Made by a program: the position numbers and the translations under genes. A model generated the notes under the pieces. That model saw only the letters and a program-made list of their open reading frames with translations. It ran no database searches and was not told the DNA's origin. Shown in pieces: positions 38,201 to 48,307 of a DNA stretch of 64,000 nt (position 1 is its first letter; the number at the start of each line of letters is the position of its first letter). The stretch comes from Syncephalis fuscata (Eukaryota > Zoopagomycota > Zoopagomycetes > Zoopagales > Piptocephalidaceae). The stretch spans positions 620,001 through 684,000 of the forward strand of contig JAHLTZ010000010.1 of assembly GCA_025786725.1 (NCBI GenBank), written 5' to 3'.

Positions 38201-40649
38201 ATGCAATAACACTTACTTTCTATTAACATGAGTATTAAATGCACAGTGCACGGTATATGTTTAGTTTATAGTTGATTGCTATACAATGTCACTTACGGAC
38301 TATTAATACAAATATTAAATTAATAGTGCATGAAATAATTAGTACATAGCTGGTTAGTATACAAAGCCACTTACTATCTATTAACACGAATTATTAAGCA
38401 CAAAATACACAACATATATTTAATGCATATTTGATTGATACATCATAACACTTACCCTCTGTCAGCATAAATATTAAACAAATAACAAATTGCATATAAT
38501 TAATACGTAGCCGGTTAATGTACAATGTTGCTTACCAGCTGTCAGCACAGATTATTATATGCATAATGTATAGTATATGTTTAAAGCATAGCCAGCTGAT
38601 ATTAATTCCACTTACAACCTATTAATGTAAATTGTCGGACGTAAAGTGTATATTATATGTTTAATGTATATCTAATTAATATATAATATTACTTACAAGC
38701 TATTAACACAAATCATTAAACGCAAAACAAGATATGTGTGTTTAGTGCATGGCTATTTGGCATACGATGCCACTTACAAGCTATTAATAGAAATAATTAG
38801 ACACATAGTGAATATCATATGTTTAGTAAATAGTTGGCAAATATACAATGTTACTTACGTCCTATTAATGCAGATTGTTAAGTAGATAGTATATAAAATG
38901 TGTTTAGCGTATATCGGGTTCATATGTAATTTCACTTACGGACTATTAAAACAAAAAAGGCATTAAACAGCGCATAATATATGTTTAAAGTATGCTTGGC
39001 TAATATAAAACGTAACTTACAGCCTATTAAAACGCATCATTAGCCGCGCGATGTGGCATGTCTTTAGTGTATAGCTGATTATTATAAAGTGCCACTTACT
39101 ATCTATTAATACAAGGTTTAAGACACAACAAATGAACATGTTTAATACATAGTCAATTGATATACAATATCACGTACCAACTATTATTACAAATTAGAAA
39201 CACACAGAACATGGTATATGCTTAGTACATAGTTGATTAACATGCAATGACACTTACTTTCTATTAATGCATGTCATTAAACACACAAAGTACACGATAT
39301 ATGTTTAGCGTATAGCTGGTTGATGTACAATATCACTTGCCCTCTATTGGCGCATGTTATTAGATACGCAGCGCATGGTACATAATTAGCGTATGGCCGA
39401 TTGCTATAAAATTCTACTTACGTTCTATTAGCACAGATTATTACGAACAATGCATGGCATATATTTAGATTATAGCTGATTAATATATAATGTCTCTTAC
39501 GAACTATTAATAAATTATTAGACACATAATACATGACACGTGTTTAGAATGTAGTTGTTTGATATAAAATGCCACTTACGTTCTATCAGCGCAGATTGTT
39601 AAACATACAACAAATAAAATATTTCTAGTGGCCAAATGGTCCATATACAATATTACTTACGAGCTATCAATACAAATTATTAAAAACACAATACATGACA
39701 TGGTTAGTACACAGTCGATTGATATGTAATGTCACTTACTAGCTATTAACAGAAATAATTAAACACATGGCACATGGCATGTTTTAGTGCATAGTTAATT
39801 AATATGTAGTTGCACATACCAACTATTGGTAAATTAGTGGACACATAGTATATATTATATGTTTAGAGAGTATTTGACTGCTATACAATGCCACTCACAG
39901 CCTATTAACGCAAATTATTCAATGCCCAATTTATAGTATATGTTAACACACAGTTTCTTAATATATAATCCAACTTACTCTCTATTAACACAAGGTATTA
40001 GACACATGATACATGGCATATTTTTAGCTTATAATTGATTAGTATACAATACCACTTACGGACTATTAGCACAAGATATTAGGCGAACAGTAAATAAAAT
40101 ACGTTTAATGCACAGTCGATTAATATGCCATCCAACTTACGCTCTATTAACACAAGTTATTAAACACATAGTGTGTGGCATATGTTTAGCGTATAACTAA
40201 ATGATATAAAATGCCACTTACTCTCTATTGGCACATGATATTAAATAGTGAATAAAATACGTTTAGTGCACAGTTGGCCAATATACGATCCAACTTACGC
40301 TCTATTAATGTAGATTTAGTATATTAGTATTTTTAATATTCAATTTTTCATCTTATGTCAAATTTACCTTGCTCTGGAGTTCCTAATTTAATTCAATTAA
40401 CAAAAATATTTATCGTTTTTATTATGTGCATGGAAAGGTACAGTAAGTGCTAGAACGATGATTCTTAAACATAACTTACCGACTGGTATCATCATTAATT
40501 ATTCATAATATTAGTAAGTACACTAATCTAAATATTTATTATAATTGCAACATACCACGGCGGACTAGAGCTGGCATAGCATCAACCATGGCCACATTGG
40601 CTACAAAAGCCACAACGAGGGTACAGGCGACAGCAATAGAAAGCTTCAT
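33394..40649 (-). CDS. Single-codon microexon gene: secreted coiled-coil-like protein
   Basis: Exon 1 (40556-40649) encodes MKLSIAVACTLVVAFVANVA then MVDAMPALVRR, a signal peptide, and ends in phase 1 at a GTATGT donor. Exon 2 is TCG, exon 3 is 15 nt (40368-40382). From 40301 down to 33576 come exons of exactly 3 nt every 74-83 bp. Each is flanked by an acceptor ending AG (usually TTAATAG) and a donor GTAAGT or variant (GTGAGT, GTATGT, GTAGGT, one GCAAGT). I count 84 three-nt exons, one 2-nt unit (35257-35258) and one 16-nt exon (about 34132-34147). All introns are phase 1, so each triplet supplies codon positions 2-3 and position 1 of the next codon. The joined reading has no stop and gives an amphipathic Gln/Lys/Leu protein of about 140 residues. 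Terminal exon ends TAG at 33394 on the favoured model; the C-terminal frame is uncertain. Function unknown. Confidence 0.82.
34152..34540 (-). repeat. Recent segmental duplicate inside the array (copy A)
   Basis: About 380 bp matching copy B at 37355-37743 with roughly nine differences, far more similar than neighbouring units. It spans exons 76-80 (TTA, ATA, AGC, TTC, GTG), decoding to INKLR, against ADKLH in copy B. Confidence 0.85.
35334..37017 (-). other. Microexon block 3: exons 45-66
   Basis: 37015 TTA; 36934 AGC; 36853 TTA; 36772 ATA; 36691 AAT; 36611 TCC; 36537 TTA; 36456 ATG; 36375 AGT; 36296 ATA; 36218 TTA; 36136 AGC; 36056 AAT; 35975 ATG; 35894 GAC; 35811 AAC; 35730 TTC; 35649 ATC; 35575 AAC; 35493 AAG; 35415 ATG; 35334 GAA. 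Phase-1 reading: VKLNKFLNEYI (45-55), KQYGQLHQQDG (56-66). Phase 0 would instead give a hydrophobic, low-complexity string (LSLINSLMSILS), unlike a soluble secreted protein, which supports phase 1. Donors are GTAAGT apart from GTGAGT at exon 57. Confidence 0.8.
37094..38861 (-). other. Microexon block 2: exons 22-44
   Basis: 38859 GAC; 38778 CTT; 38697 CTT; 38616 GTT; 38536 CTG; 38456 AGG; 38375 ATA; 38297 TCC; 38217 AAA; 38136 AGC; 38056 TTT; 37976 ATG; 37894 ATC; 37816 AGG; 37735 CTG; 37655 ATA; 37576 AGC; 37497 TTC; 37417 ATG; 37338 ATG; 37256 AGC; 37176 TTC; 37094 TTG. Phase-1 reading: RPSCSEDIQK (exons 22-31), LYDQADKLHDELL (32-44). The AGC-TTY-ATG exon trio, decoding to Lys-Leu plus an aromatic or His, recurs seven exons apart (31-33 and 38-40), which is a heptad of a coiled coil written in exons. 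A lone Cys sits at the turn-like RPSCSED. Confidence 0.8.
37355..37743 (-). repeat. Recent segmental duplicate inside the array (copy B)
   Basis: Partner of 34152-34540, forty units away. It spans exons 36-40 (CTG, ATA, AGC, TTC, ATG). The first bases of the adjacent exon (ATG at 37338, AT of the 16-nt exon in copy A) also agree and would both encode Asp. Confidence 0.85.
38940..40649 (-). other. Microexon block 1: exons 1-21
   Basis: Lowest coordinate and sense triplet of each exon after exon 1 (40556-40649): 40480 TCG; 40368 a 15-nt exon (GAACTCCAGAGCAAG); 40299 AGC; 40222 AGA; 40141 AGC; 40060 TCC; 39979 AGA; 39899 GCT; 39820 TTG; 39740 CTA; 39661 CTC; 39580 AAC; 39501 TTC; 39422 AAC; 39341 AGG (followed by a GC donor); 39258 AAA; 39178 TTG; 39100 ATA; 39021 GCT; 38940 TCC. 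With the G left over from exon 1, exons 2-3 give VGTPEQ, exons 4-13 give EQKLQSFATQ, and exons 14-21 give LQQEIDSF. The spacing change from 77-81 bp to longer introns at exons 2-4 marks the array edge. Confidence 0.8.
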
Positions 40650-41828
40650 GTTGATATTGACTTGTTGAAACAAACGAGTAGAGCAAACAATAAGGCTTGG
40701 TTAGTATAAAGTGGATAGTAGTGAGTACTTGGTAGCGAGTGTAGTGATGATGATATTGCAAGTTATTCGCGTGTATTGAGTGAGCTATTTAAACGTACGG
40801 TTTTGCTGAAATACCAATATCGCAACATGTATGTGATGGTCTAGACCATATGTAACCTGTATTTTATGATCTAGACTATATGTACCATGTCTGCTATGGC
40901 CTGTCCATATGCACCATGCTTGCTATGGTTCAGAACATATGTGTCATGGCTGCTATAATCTAGGCCGTCTGTAGCACGTCTGTTACGGTCTGGCCATAAT
41001 TTATGGGCTATGCAAAAGGCAAGGCTCGCCTATTGCATGTACAAGGTCACCATGTAAACTTAATGACTTTAGAAATGAACCTTTGTTGTTGTAACAAGCA
41101 AAGTGGTAGCAACTTTTTTGTTAAGATAAACCAAATGTTAGAAGAACAACAATATTAGTCACACCACCTTCATTGCACTTATATAAAGAATAGTGGTATG
41201 TAACTGACGATCCCTGAACTATTTTTTAATATAAAAATTACACATTTAACATTGTTAGCATAATATATTTACTAACTGATATCACCACAATAAAATGGTC
41301 AACAATACACAAATATAATAAAAGTTTATTTATTTTATTCACTGTATTGTGTTTACAGTTGTTACAGACTTTCATATACCAATTTTTATTCCTGTGTTAC
41401 ACGGCTTGTCTATGAAACGCAAATTAAATGTATTGGTTCATGGAAACAGTAACAATGCATAATTAGGCCTTGATGTCGCTTTCATTCATAAACTCAATCC
41501 TCAATATTTGCATTTATTTCAAACTGCGCTAAAGACCTATGCAAAAAGCAACATCAATGCATTAAACTCGTATTTATTTATAGATATCTACTGTTATGCA
41601 TAGACTAGTTGCATTTTTAAATTATGAAAATATACAGACTAGTATACAAGTTTATTTAGTCTGGCAATAAAGCAAATGTCTTATTTAATATCCATTTTAA
41701 AATAAAGAATTTCATTTAACATGATATTTAATATCAGTTAATTACTATGCCAGTATATATCATTACAATATAACGTAATGAGATTATTGAAAAATAAATC
41801 TATTTATTTTATGAACAACTAAATGATA
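40650..41828. other. Upstream region of the microexon gene
   Basis: Contains the microexon-gene promoter (TATA-like TTTAAATA on the minus strand at about 40796-40803), a 30-bp tandem repeat at 40838-40995, and otherwise AT-rich sequence up to the stop of CAP 3. No gene seen. Confidence 0.5.
40838..40995. repeat. 30-bp tandem repeat, about five degenerate copies
   Basis: Units start near GGTCTAGACCATATGTA and continue with CCATGTCTGCTAT; five copies of 29-30 bp plus a partial sixth, diverged. It lies about 190-350 bp upstream of the microexon-gene ATG and could be an array of regulator sites, though a neutral minisatellite is as likely. Confidence 0.65.
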
Positions 41829-42763
41829 TTAGTCATATTGCATTTCAGTGCGGCCAGACCTGCCACCATTTTTGTTGCTATTGCCATTCATTCTTGTTTG
41901 GCCCTGTTGTCTGCCGTTGCTGCGACCGCCGCCTCTCTGACGACCACCGTTGTCACCGCTGGATGAATCGCCATTTGATTGGCTATCATCATCATAGCCA
42001 CCGCCACTATCGCTACTGCCACGAGAGCCACGACCCATAGTGTTTCCAGATTTGCCGGTTGATTTTCTTCTACCATTATATTTGCCACCAGTACCAGTTG
42101 ATTGTTCTGAACCACCTCCCGAGGACATTTCGCCGCTACCTGAGCCACCATCTTCATTGCCATTATATTTATTGCCTCGCTTGCCAGCGCCACCTTTTCT
42201 ACCGGAACCTCTTTCATTGGATGTGTGGGTATCTTCACCTGAAGAGCCATCATACGAGGTATCATCGCCTGAAGAGCCGCTGTAAGAGCCACCTGAACAA
42301 TTTGGCGTAGAGCCACCCTTAAGTCCTTTGCCAAAGTTCTGAGTCCAATAGGGAGAATTGCCAGCTGTGACCATGGCAGCACCAAAATGCGTATAATCGC
42401 CCATAAGATTCTTGTAATGGCCTGGCGATTTAAGCCAACTAGTCATAACAGCTTCTTCGGAGCGCTGGCCCATGGCAATGTTTTCGGCTGACCCGCTTAC
42501 TCGCTCGCCGTAACAGGCAGATCGAATACGAGATCCCATTTCCGGCTCTCCCGAAAGACTATGCGACATTTGGCGACGCCGGGCCATCTCCTGGCTATGT
42601 CCTTCGGAGGATTTGACTAGACATGGCGATAGTGCTAATGGCTTTCGTCCATTCTTAGCACGTGCTGATTAACCAAACACAGCATTTTGTTAATGTCCAT
42701 CGCTGCTTTAACGTCAGCAACAAGAATAGCGACAGCTAAAGCGCCAATAATAAAAGCCTTCAT
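41829..42763 (-). CDS. Secreted CAP-domain protein 3 with Ser/Gly-rich tail
   Basis: MKAFIIGALAVAILVADVKA is a signal peptide (ATG at 42763). MDINKMLCLVNQH is followed by a one-base break at about 42661, after which RAKNGRKPLALSPCLVKSSE continues; an extra C restores the classical LVNQHRAKNGRKPL. The CAP core is complete: GHSQEMA, GSAENIAMGQRSEEAVMTSW, LKSPGHYKNLMGDYTHFGAA and SPYWTQNFGKG, with the cavity His and Glu residues present. A long tail (about 42290-41829) is Ser/Gly/Asn/Arg-rich and probably disordered or wall-associated. It lies head-to-tail behind the microexon gene promoter and shares its orientation. Confidence 0.85.
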
Positions 42764-43876
42764 GACTAGTAATTTTTAAATCGTGCAAATTTTAGATGTC
42801 CAGCACTGGTATTGAAAACAATGTTAAAATAAAATAGTATTTGAATCGTTCCGAACGCCCGCGTAAAAGGTTTGATGTTAACCAGTAGGTGTAGATACTG
42901 TTTGGGCAAAATGGCTAAGACTTGTGGAGCTTTTATTTGTGTTTTAATTGGGTGTACAGCTATTGTTTCAAGGTACAGCAGATGATTAGTAAAAACGTGA
43001 AAACATTCAACTGTCTTTTGATGTCGTGTTCAAGTGTTGGCGTTGACGTTTTAGAGTATTGGCAGATGTGTAATACAGTTTCATTCTAAGTGACTGGCTT
43101 TTTTATTTGAAGGAGTATTCTACGCGCAGTTTTTGAGTGCTAATTTATGCGGGAACCCGCTTATACAGGTTGGTACTCGAGCCGGTCAAATGACGCTGTA
43201 ATCAGTGCCATGCCTCACCTATACCAACTGCGTGTTAAGTTGATGACATTAGTCAACCTTTTTGCGAAGACATTTTACTGAAAAATAGGCTTGCATTGCT
43301 CAAGGCTGGCAGATATCAAGTAGCTGATACTCAGTAAAATATGTTTCAGGAGTGCCTTGTATAGTGATGACACGTTGACCTGTCAGTGTGATACTTTAAT
43401 TCAATAGAAATACAAATCAAAATACAATTGTAAATTTATTATAGTTATTTTACTGAATAACGATTAATTCTCAAATTACTTGAACTAGTTATTACCAATT
43501 AGACTAATTGTGCATTTTAATGTGGACAATTAAAAAAGTTTAATAGTAATAATGTTTTCAAAAGCGTAAACAGATGATCAATCTACCCCGCATTACCTGA
43601 ATATTTTCAAGGTCAAAAAATATCAAATTGGCTGTAATTATTTTGAAACGTAATCCGGATTGTTAGATAAAATAGCACGGGTGCTTTGGCTGTTTTTTAA
43701 ACGTGTTCACTTTATTACAATGTGCGAGGATGTATAAATGCGATTTACACTGGCTTGATTATCGTGATGGTATTAACGTATGACACAAAGTTTGTCCCTA
43801 ATTATAAACAAAGCAAACTATACACTCTTGTTTATGTGCGGAATTATGATTAGATACCATGGTATGTATATGATCA
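42764..43876. other. Intergenic region
   Basis: About 1.1 kb between CAP 3 start and the F-box gene 3' end, both minus strand. AT-rich; no open frame, repeat or RNA gene that I can support. Confidence 0.5.
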
Positions 43877-45420
43877 TTATTCCGATATTAGAGGTAGTGG
43901 TGCCGAGTACCCGACAGATGGAAGTGTATAATCAAGCATTTCCACGGTTGATTCAAAGTTTTTACATATCCAGAGAAAAGTGGGTGCCGCATTAAAATAC
44001 ACGGCTGCAACGTCTTTAATTGCATCGGGTGTTTTTATCAATTTACCAGTGCAAATATCAACAAGTGTTCTACCGTCCAAGTGCCGATCATAATACCAGC
44101 AACTACCAAGAATGGGTCGAATGTCCTCGACTCCTGATGGATAGCGAACACTTTGTATTGTTTCGCCCGTCAGCAAGTCTAGTATGTCGCAATGAGATGT
44201 ATAGCTAATAATGGCTGATTGGCATGTGAGCCGAAACGCCGCACGTGCTCTTATAAAATACATTGCCTTTTGTTTTTGCGGTGTTTGTGTCGAATGAATT
44301 AGTATCATAGGTGTAATACCAAAGACTTCTTTACAATGGTACTGTGCATAGCCAGGACCAAGTTGGCCTGCCCAGTTGACTTCTACGTCAGTAATTGTTT
44401 TGAAACTACTATTATGCACAATTGCACGACTATTCATTCCAGATACCGTGTACTGAAGAAGGGCCCATCGAAACTTTTGGCCTATTCTATGCCGGCCTCG
44501 TGTATACACCGTAGCGCTGTTATCGTCTGCCGTCTCGATAAAGACGGGAGTAGGCCCGCCATGTTTTAATTCAATCTGCCGTGCTGTTTCCATATTACCT
44601 AGAACATAGCGTGTTTTCTTGCCATTTGGTTCTGCAAATAATATCCATCGTCCATGTGTGGATAGTACAGATGGCGTATTTATTGCTTGTTTGGTATAAA
44701 GAATGGCCCAGTTATTGTTTAGATAGGTTGGCTTCGCTACTATGGCTCCGGCAACACATATGATCGTGTAATGTCCCGTGTCCAAAACAGTATCAGTTTC
44801 TTTTGCTGAAAAGACTGATTCTGGAAATGCATTTTTACTAATAAAAGAATTTGCCAATGGAATAATACTGCCATCAAGTATGGTCTTTCCCTCGGCTGTT
44901 TCGTGTGGACGAATAAAAGCAAATCCAACTGATGACAGTTCCTCGCCAGATACTTGACGAAAAACGCCAGACGCACTTAGCTCTTTGTGCCGCCCAAGTC
45001 CATTGCACATAGTACGCGGCAAAGTATAATGCTTTGTTTCAAAATGTCCATTACGGAAGTTTGATTCGACTTCCATACGGCGTTCATATGCTATTCGCCA
45101 GCACAAGCCGTAGAAAGCTTCTCGAACTCCGTGACGATTCCTCGCTACGTCGACCGTCGACCGATTAGGACGGCCATGTTTTTCCATACAATGTTGCGAA
45201 GCCAAAAAAGAAAACTGTGCTCATTATCTACGTATAACCAATGGAATCGTCGTTCATAGCGCATGCGCCAGTACACGTCCGATCTTTGAAGTGCCAATCT
45301 TGTACTATGGCTGGTGCATTCAAGTTCTAGTAAACCTTTTTGTCCCAAACATTCAATGATGTAATCTTCATCTGACAATGGTAAAATAGCCAGAGTAGTT
45401 TCAATAGACGTATATACCAT
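43877..45420 (-). CDS. F-box protein with long C-terminal domain, one frame break
   Basis: The N-terminus (45145-45420) reads TTLAILPLSDEDYIIECLGQ, LLELECTSHSTRLALQRSD and VYWRMRYERRFHWLY, a good F-box (L-P, I-ECLG, C---R-----D--W---Y-RR). The downstream frame (442 codons, 45205-43877) is open but shifted by one base; the two overlap at 45145-45205, and a single indel near 45160 would join them, giving about 510 residues. The C-terminal part has repeating beta-like segments (YTIICVAGAIV, RWILFAEPNGKKTRYVLGN, TCQSAIISYTSHCDILDLL) that may form a propeller-like substrate-binding domain. F-box proteins recruit substrates to SCF ubiquitin ligases. No introns seen. Confidence 0.65.
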
Positions 45421-46305
45421 ATTAACAAAAATTAGTAATAGTAATAGCTTGTGTAATCAGACAAAAACGATAAAAAACTGCTGTACAATGTTTAAGTCAG
45501 TTGAAACAAGGTCAGTCACATTGAATAATTCAACGAATCACGCTCAAACACGCAAATTGTGTATATGCTAATTGCCATAAATAGTAATTTATTAATTATG
45601 ACTGATGATAATACTAATCAAATTCATTGACGTTATTAATAACGTCAGTGCTACTTTCGCCTTGTATATACGTCCCATACAATATACTGTGATTACCCCG
45701 CTTGTTGGTCAAATAGTTTCCTATTTCGTGCAAGTTTCATTGCGTTTGCCAGTAGTGTTACAAGTCAGTTCGCAGTCATTGTATTTCGCGTACCATCTTA
45801 AGCTTGAGCAAAACTAGTTTAATATGGTTTTTATCAACTTGTTCGAAGCTATAGCACTCTTATCTGCGACAATTCATCGATCAGAGTGCTCTACTATTAA
45901 ATATAATTTTTAATTATTTTTAATTGGTTGTTTTTATTGCGTGTAGCATTTAGAACATTTTAGATTAATTTTGATTTAAATTAATATGTTATATTAAACA
46001 GTATTGTAGCAATATTTATTAGCAGTGCATTACAAGCCATTGATCATTCTAATTATCAGTATTAAATTCCAATTAAACTTGAAACGTCAGAAACAAATAA
46101 ATTACAAAAAAACATGTTAGGATACCAGCATTTTGTAACCACGAGCTGTCTAAACGGGCTTCTTTGTTGTACAGTCTTTCGGTTCATGAAATCTAATATA
46201 AAATAAGCTACATGTACGTGCTTGTTTTTATTATTCACGCAACTAAAACACCATCTGCCGGCTCATTGCCTATTTCTTGCTAGCCACGCTACTAATTAAC
46301 GAATT
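45421..46305. other. Divergent promoter region, F-box gene and CAP 4
   Basis: AT-rich spacer holding promoters of two divergent genes. A TATAAAATA element at about 46197-46205, just over 100 bp before the CAP 4 start, is a plausible TATA box. The frame at 45605-45817 shows no coding character. Confidence 0.5.
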
Positions 46306-46785
46306 ATGAAATTTCCTGCCATTCTTGCCATCTCATCGTTGCTGCTGGCCATCAACATTGAGCAAACTCATGCTGCCATCGATCTTAATAAGCTTGTCTG
46401 CCTAGTCAATCAATTCCGAGCGAAAAATAACATGCCTGCGCTTTCCATGGACGATAGCCTAAATCGTGCCGCGCAAAAACACAGCGATTTACAAGCTAAA
46501 AGCAACAAGATGGAGCATCGCCTTCCCGGAGAAGGTGGCCTACTTGAACGATTCCGTCAACAAGGCGGTAGCTGGTCGTCTGGTGCCGAAAACATTGCTT
46601 TTGGTTATCAAACCGAAGACGCAGTTATGAATGGTTGGATCAAATCGCCTGGACATCGAGCCAATCTACTCGGTAGACATACACACATCGGCCATGGCAT
46701 GACGACGGGCAATAAAAACACCAAATACTGGACCCAAGACTTTGCCACGGATACCCGTCGTAAACCAAATCCCCCCAAATGCTAA
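46306..46785 (+). CDS. Secreted CAP-domain protein 4 (canonical)
   Basis: A 159-residue intronless protein and the most canonical CAP member here. MKFPAILAISSLLLAINIEQ plus THA is the signal peptide. LVCLVNQFRAKNNMPALSMD, LNRAAQKHSDLQAKSNKMEH, SWSSGAENIAFGYQTEDAVM, NGWIKSPGHRANLLGRHTHI and KYWTQDFATD carry the complete set of CAP motifs, with the His/Glu/His cavity residues. A short basic tail (RRKPNPPKC) ends the protein. The full motif set suggests a functional lipid/sterol-binding fold; target and role are unknown. Confidence 0.93.
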   Translation: MKFPAILAISSLLLAINIEQTHAAIDLNKLVCLVNQFRAKNNMPALSMDDSLNRAAQKHSDLQAKSNKMEHRLPGEGGLLERFRQQGGSWSSGAENIAFGYQTEDAVMNGWIKSPGHRANLLGRHTHIGHGMTTGNKNTKYWTQDFATDTRRKPNPPKC

Positions 46786-46918
46786 GCCGTATTAATGATT
46801 ACTTCGGTCATACATTATTCTAATAACTATTCAATTACAATGCTACACTTTATTTAGCCTTCTAGTGCTTATTAAACAATAAAGCGTTCATCATCCATAT
46901 CTTTATTTTCATAATTCA

Positions 46919-48054
46919 TTAGACAATTGTTTCCAATTCTCGTGCATAGCGCAAGATCTGGTCGACCATGTCTTCTGTGGGTACAGCCTCCGCAGCATTG
47001 TCTGTGGTAGCAAATTCAATTCGCTGCTCAGATGGATTGACCTTCCAGTTTCTCTAATCAATATTTAAACAAAGTTATAGTGCACATTAGTAATGTTGCA
47101 AATATACATAGCAGTATTAAAATAACATATTATTCTTACCTCGGTGGCAAATGTCGCCAAATCTGGCAGACTTTTAATCGATAGTAGCTGTGCCGCGTCA
47201 TTCATTGACAGACTGTTGTATGCTTTTTCCAAACCAGAAGCAATCTCATCGCTATACTAAATATTAATTAATCAGCCAGTTATCATTAATAAGCAACTGA
47301 CCGAATAGTATTTTCTAGAATCTCCATAAAATAAACATATTCTGGTGCTGGTGCATCTGTACGTAAGGCAAGTACACGATTATAACTGCCCTCCATTAGA
47401 TTCTGTTCCAAAGCAACTGGGTGGCGAATAAAAGTATTATCGCGCATAGCTTGTGGATCAATAGTTTCTAGCATCAAATGAAACTCATCAATTCGTTGTT
47501 GTGACAAAAGACAAAGTAGATTCAAGCCAATTAATGGATATTTGTTGTTAGATTCTGGTAACTGCTTTCTATAAAGTGTAATTATTATTATCTAAATATA
47601 TAAAACATACATAATTTGCCACTTACTCAAATCTGTGTAATAAACCTTAAGTTGCGCAAAATAGCGTTCAAATGAAGGAATATCACGAGCACGAATGCTC
47701 CATTGCGCTCCAATTTCCAATACCTCACCTAAACCGACAGGAATAATGATTAATACTATTAATAAAAGCACAGAATCATCTAGATTGGCTGTAACTTACG
47801 CGCTAATGTAAGATCCTCTACATTGGTCTGGCCGTTATCAGGTACCAGCAGAGACATTTCTGCCAAAGCAATCTATTTTACCAGTATTATTAGTAACAAA
47901 TGGCGCTAATTTATTAAAACTCCAACCAATCTCTTTCCGCTACCTTAAGCTGTGTAAGAAGCGACTGACATTTCTTTAGATCGCAACTTGACGAGCCAAG
48001 TTCAGCCTTTAACTGATCCAGTTGCTCAATAACCTTTGAATGCTGAGCTGTCAT
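46919..48054 (-). CDS. RPN12: 26S proteasome regulatory subunit RPN12
   Basis: RPN12 (PSMD8) is a PCI-domain lid subunit of the 19S particle whose incorporation triggers lid-base joining. Start [20 protein letters not shown] (ATG 48054). Later exons give [89 protein letters not shown] and the C-terminal [13 protein letters not shown]. The HPV-LEQ-LMEGSYN string and the Y-R-LE-IV ending are diagnostic. About six introns. Divergent with IWR1, 253 bp between starts. Confidence 0.92.
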
Positions 48055-48307
48055 GGCTGTTTGTAATAATAGTAGGAATAACAGGAAAATAGAACGATGA
48101 TGATAACGATGACACTGATAGCGATGAAGAGACACGAGTATTGATGGATGATGCCAATAACTATAATAACAATGACACCTATGCAAATGACGCATCCATC
48201 CTTACATCACGTGATATAATTAGCAATAGGTTGTCACACACACACACATATTCAAAATTAAATTGTAATATTTCTCTTTCTAGTACGTGTGCGCGACACT
48301 GTCCATC

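Larger units (their letters stand above)
33576..40301 (-). repeat. Tandem array of about 85 related introns, 74-83 bp period
   Basis: Every unit is one intron plus a triplet. Sense-strand landmarks in order: GTAAGTGGCATTGTATAT, a CAATCAACTATG region, ACTAAAC (branch-point-like, about 40 nt before the acceptor), ATATGCCATGCAC, TGTGTTTAATAA and TTAATAG. Units drift to perhaps 60-75% identity by eye, while donor, acceptor and the ACTAAAC core stay conserved. The triplets between them vary freely, which separates this from a simple satellite. Confidence 0.85.

Noticed and set aside
33576-40301. CRISPR-like array: regular repeats of about 80 bp with short variable parts
   Set aside because: The variable part is only 3 nt, the repeats are diverged rather than identical, and splice-site consensus plus the coding read-through explain the structure better. 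The genes around it are eukaryotic with introns.
33576-40301. Simple satellite or minisatellite DNA
   Set aside because: A satellite would not keep donor, branch-point-like and acceptor motifs while leaving exactly three free bases, nor give a stop-free amphipathic protein joined to a signal-peptide exon.
42040-42310. Pro/Leu-rich plus-strand frames at 42040-42310
   Set aside because: Antisense of the Ser/Gly-rich CAP 3 tail.
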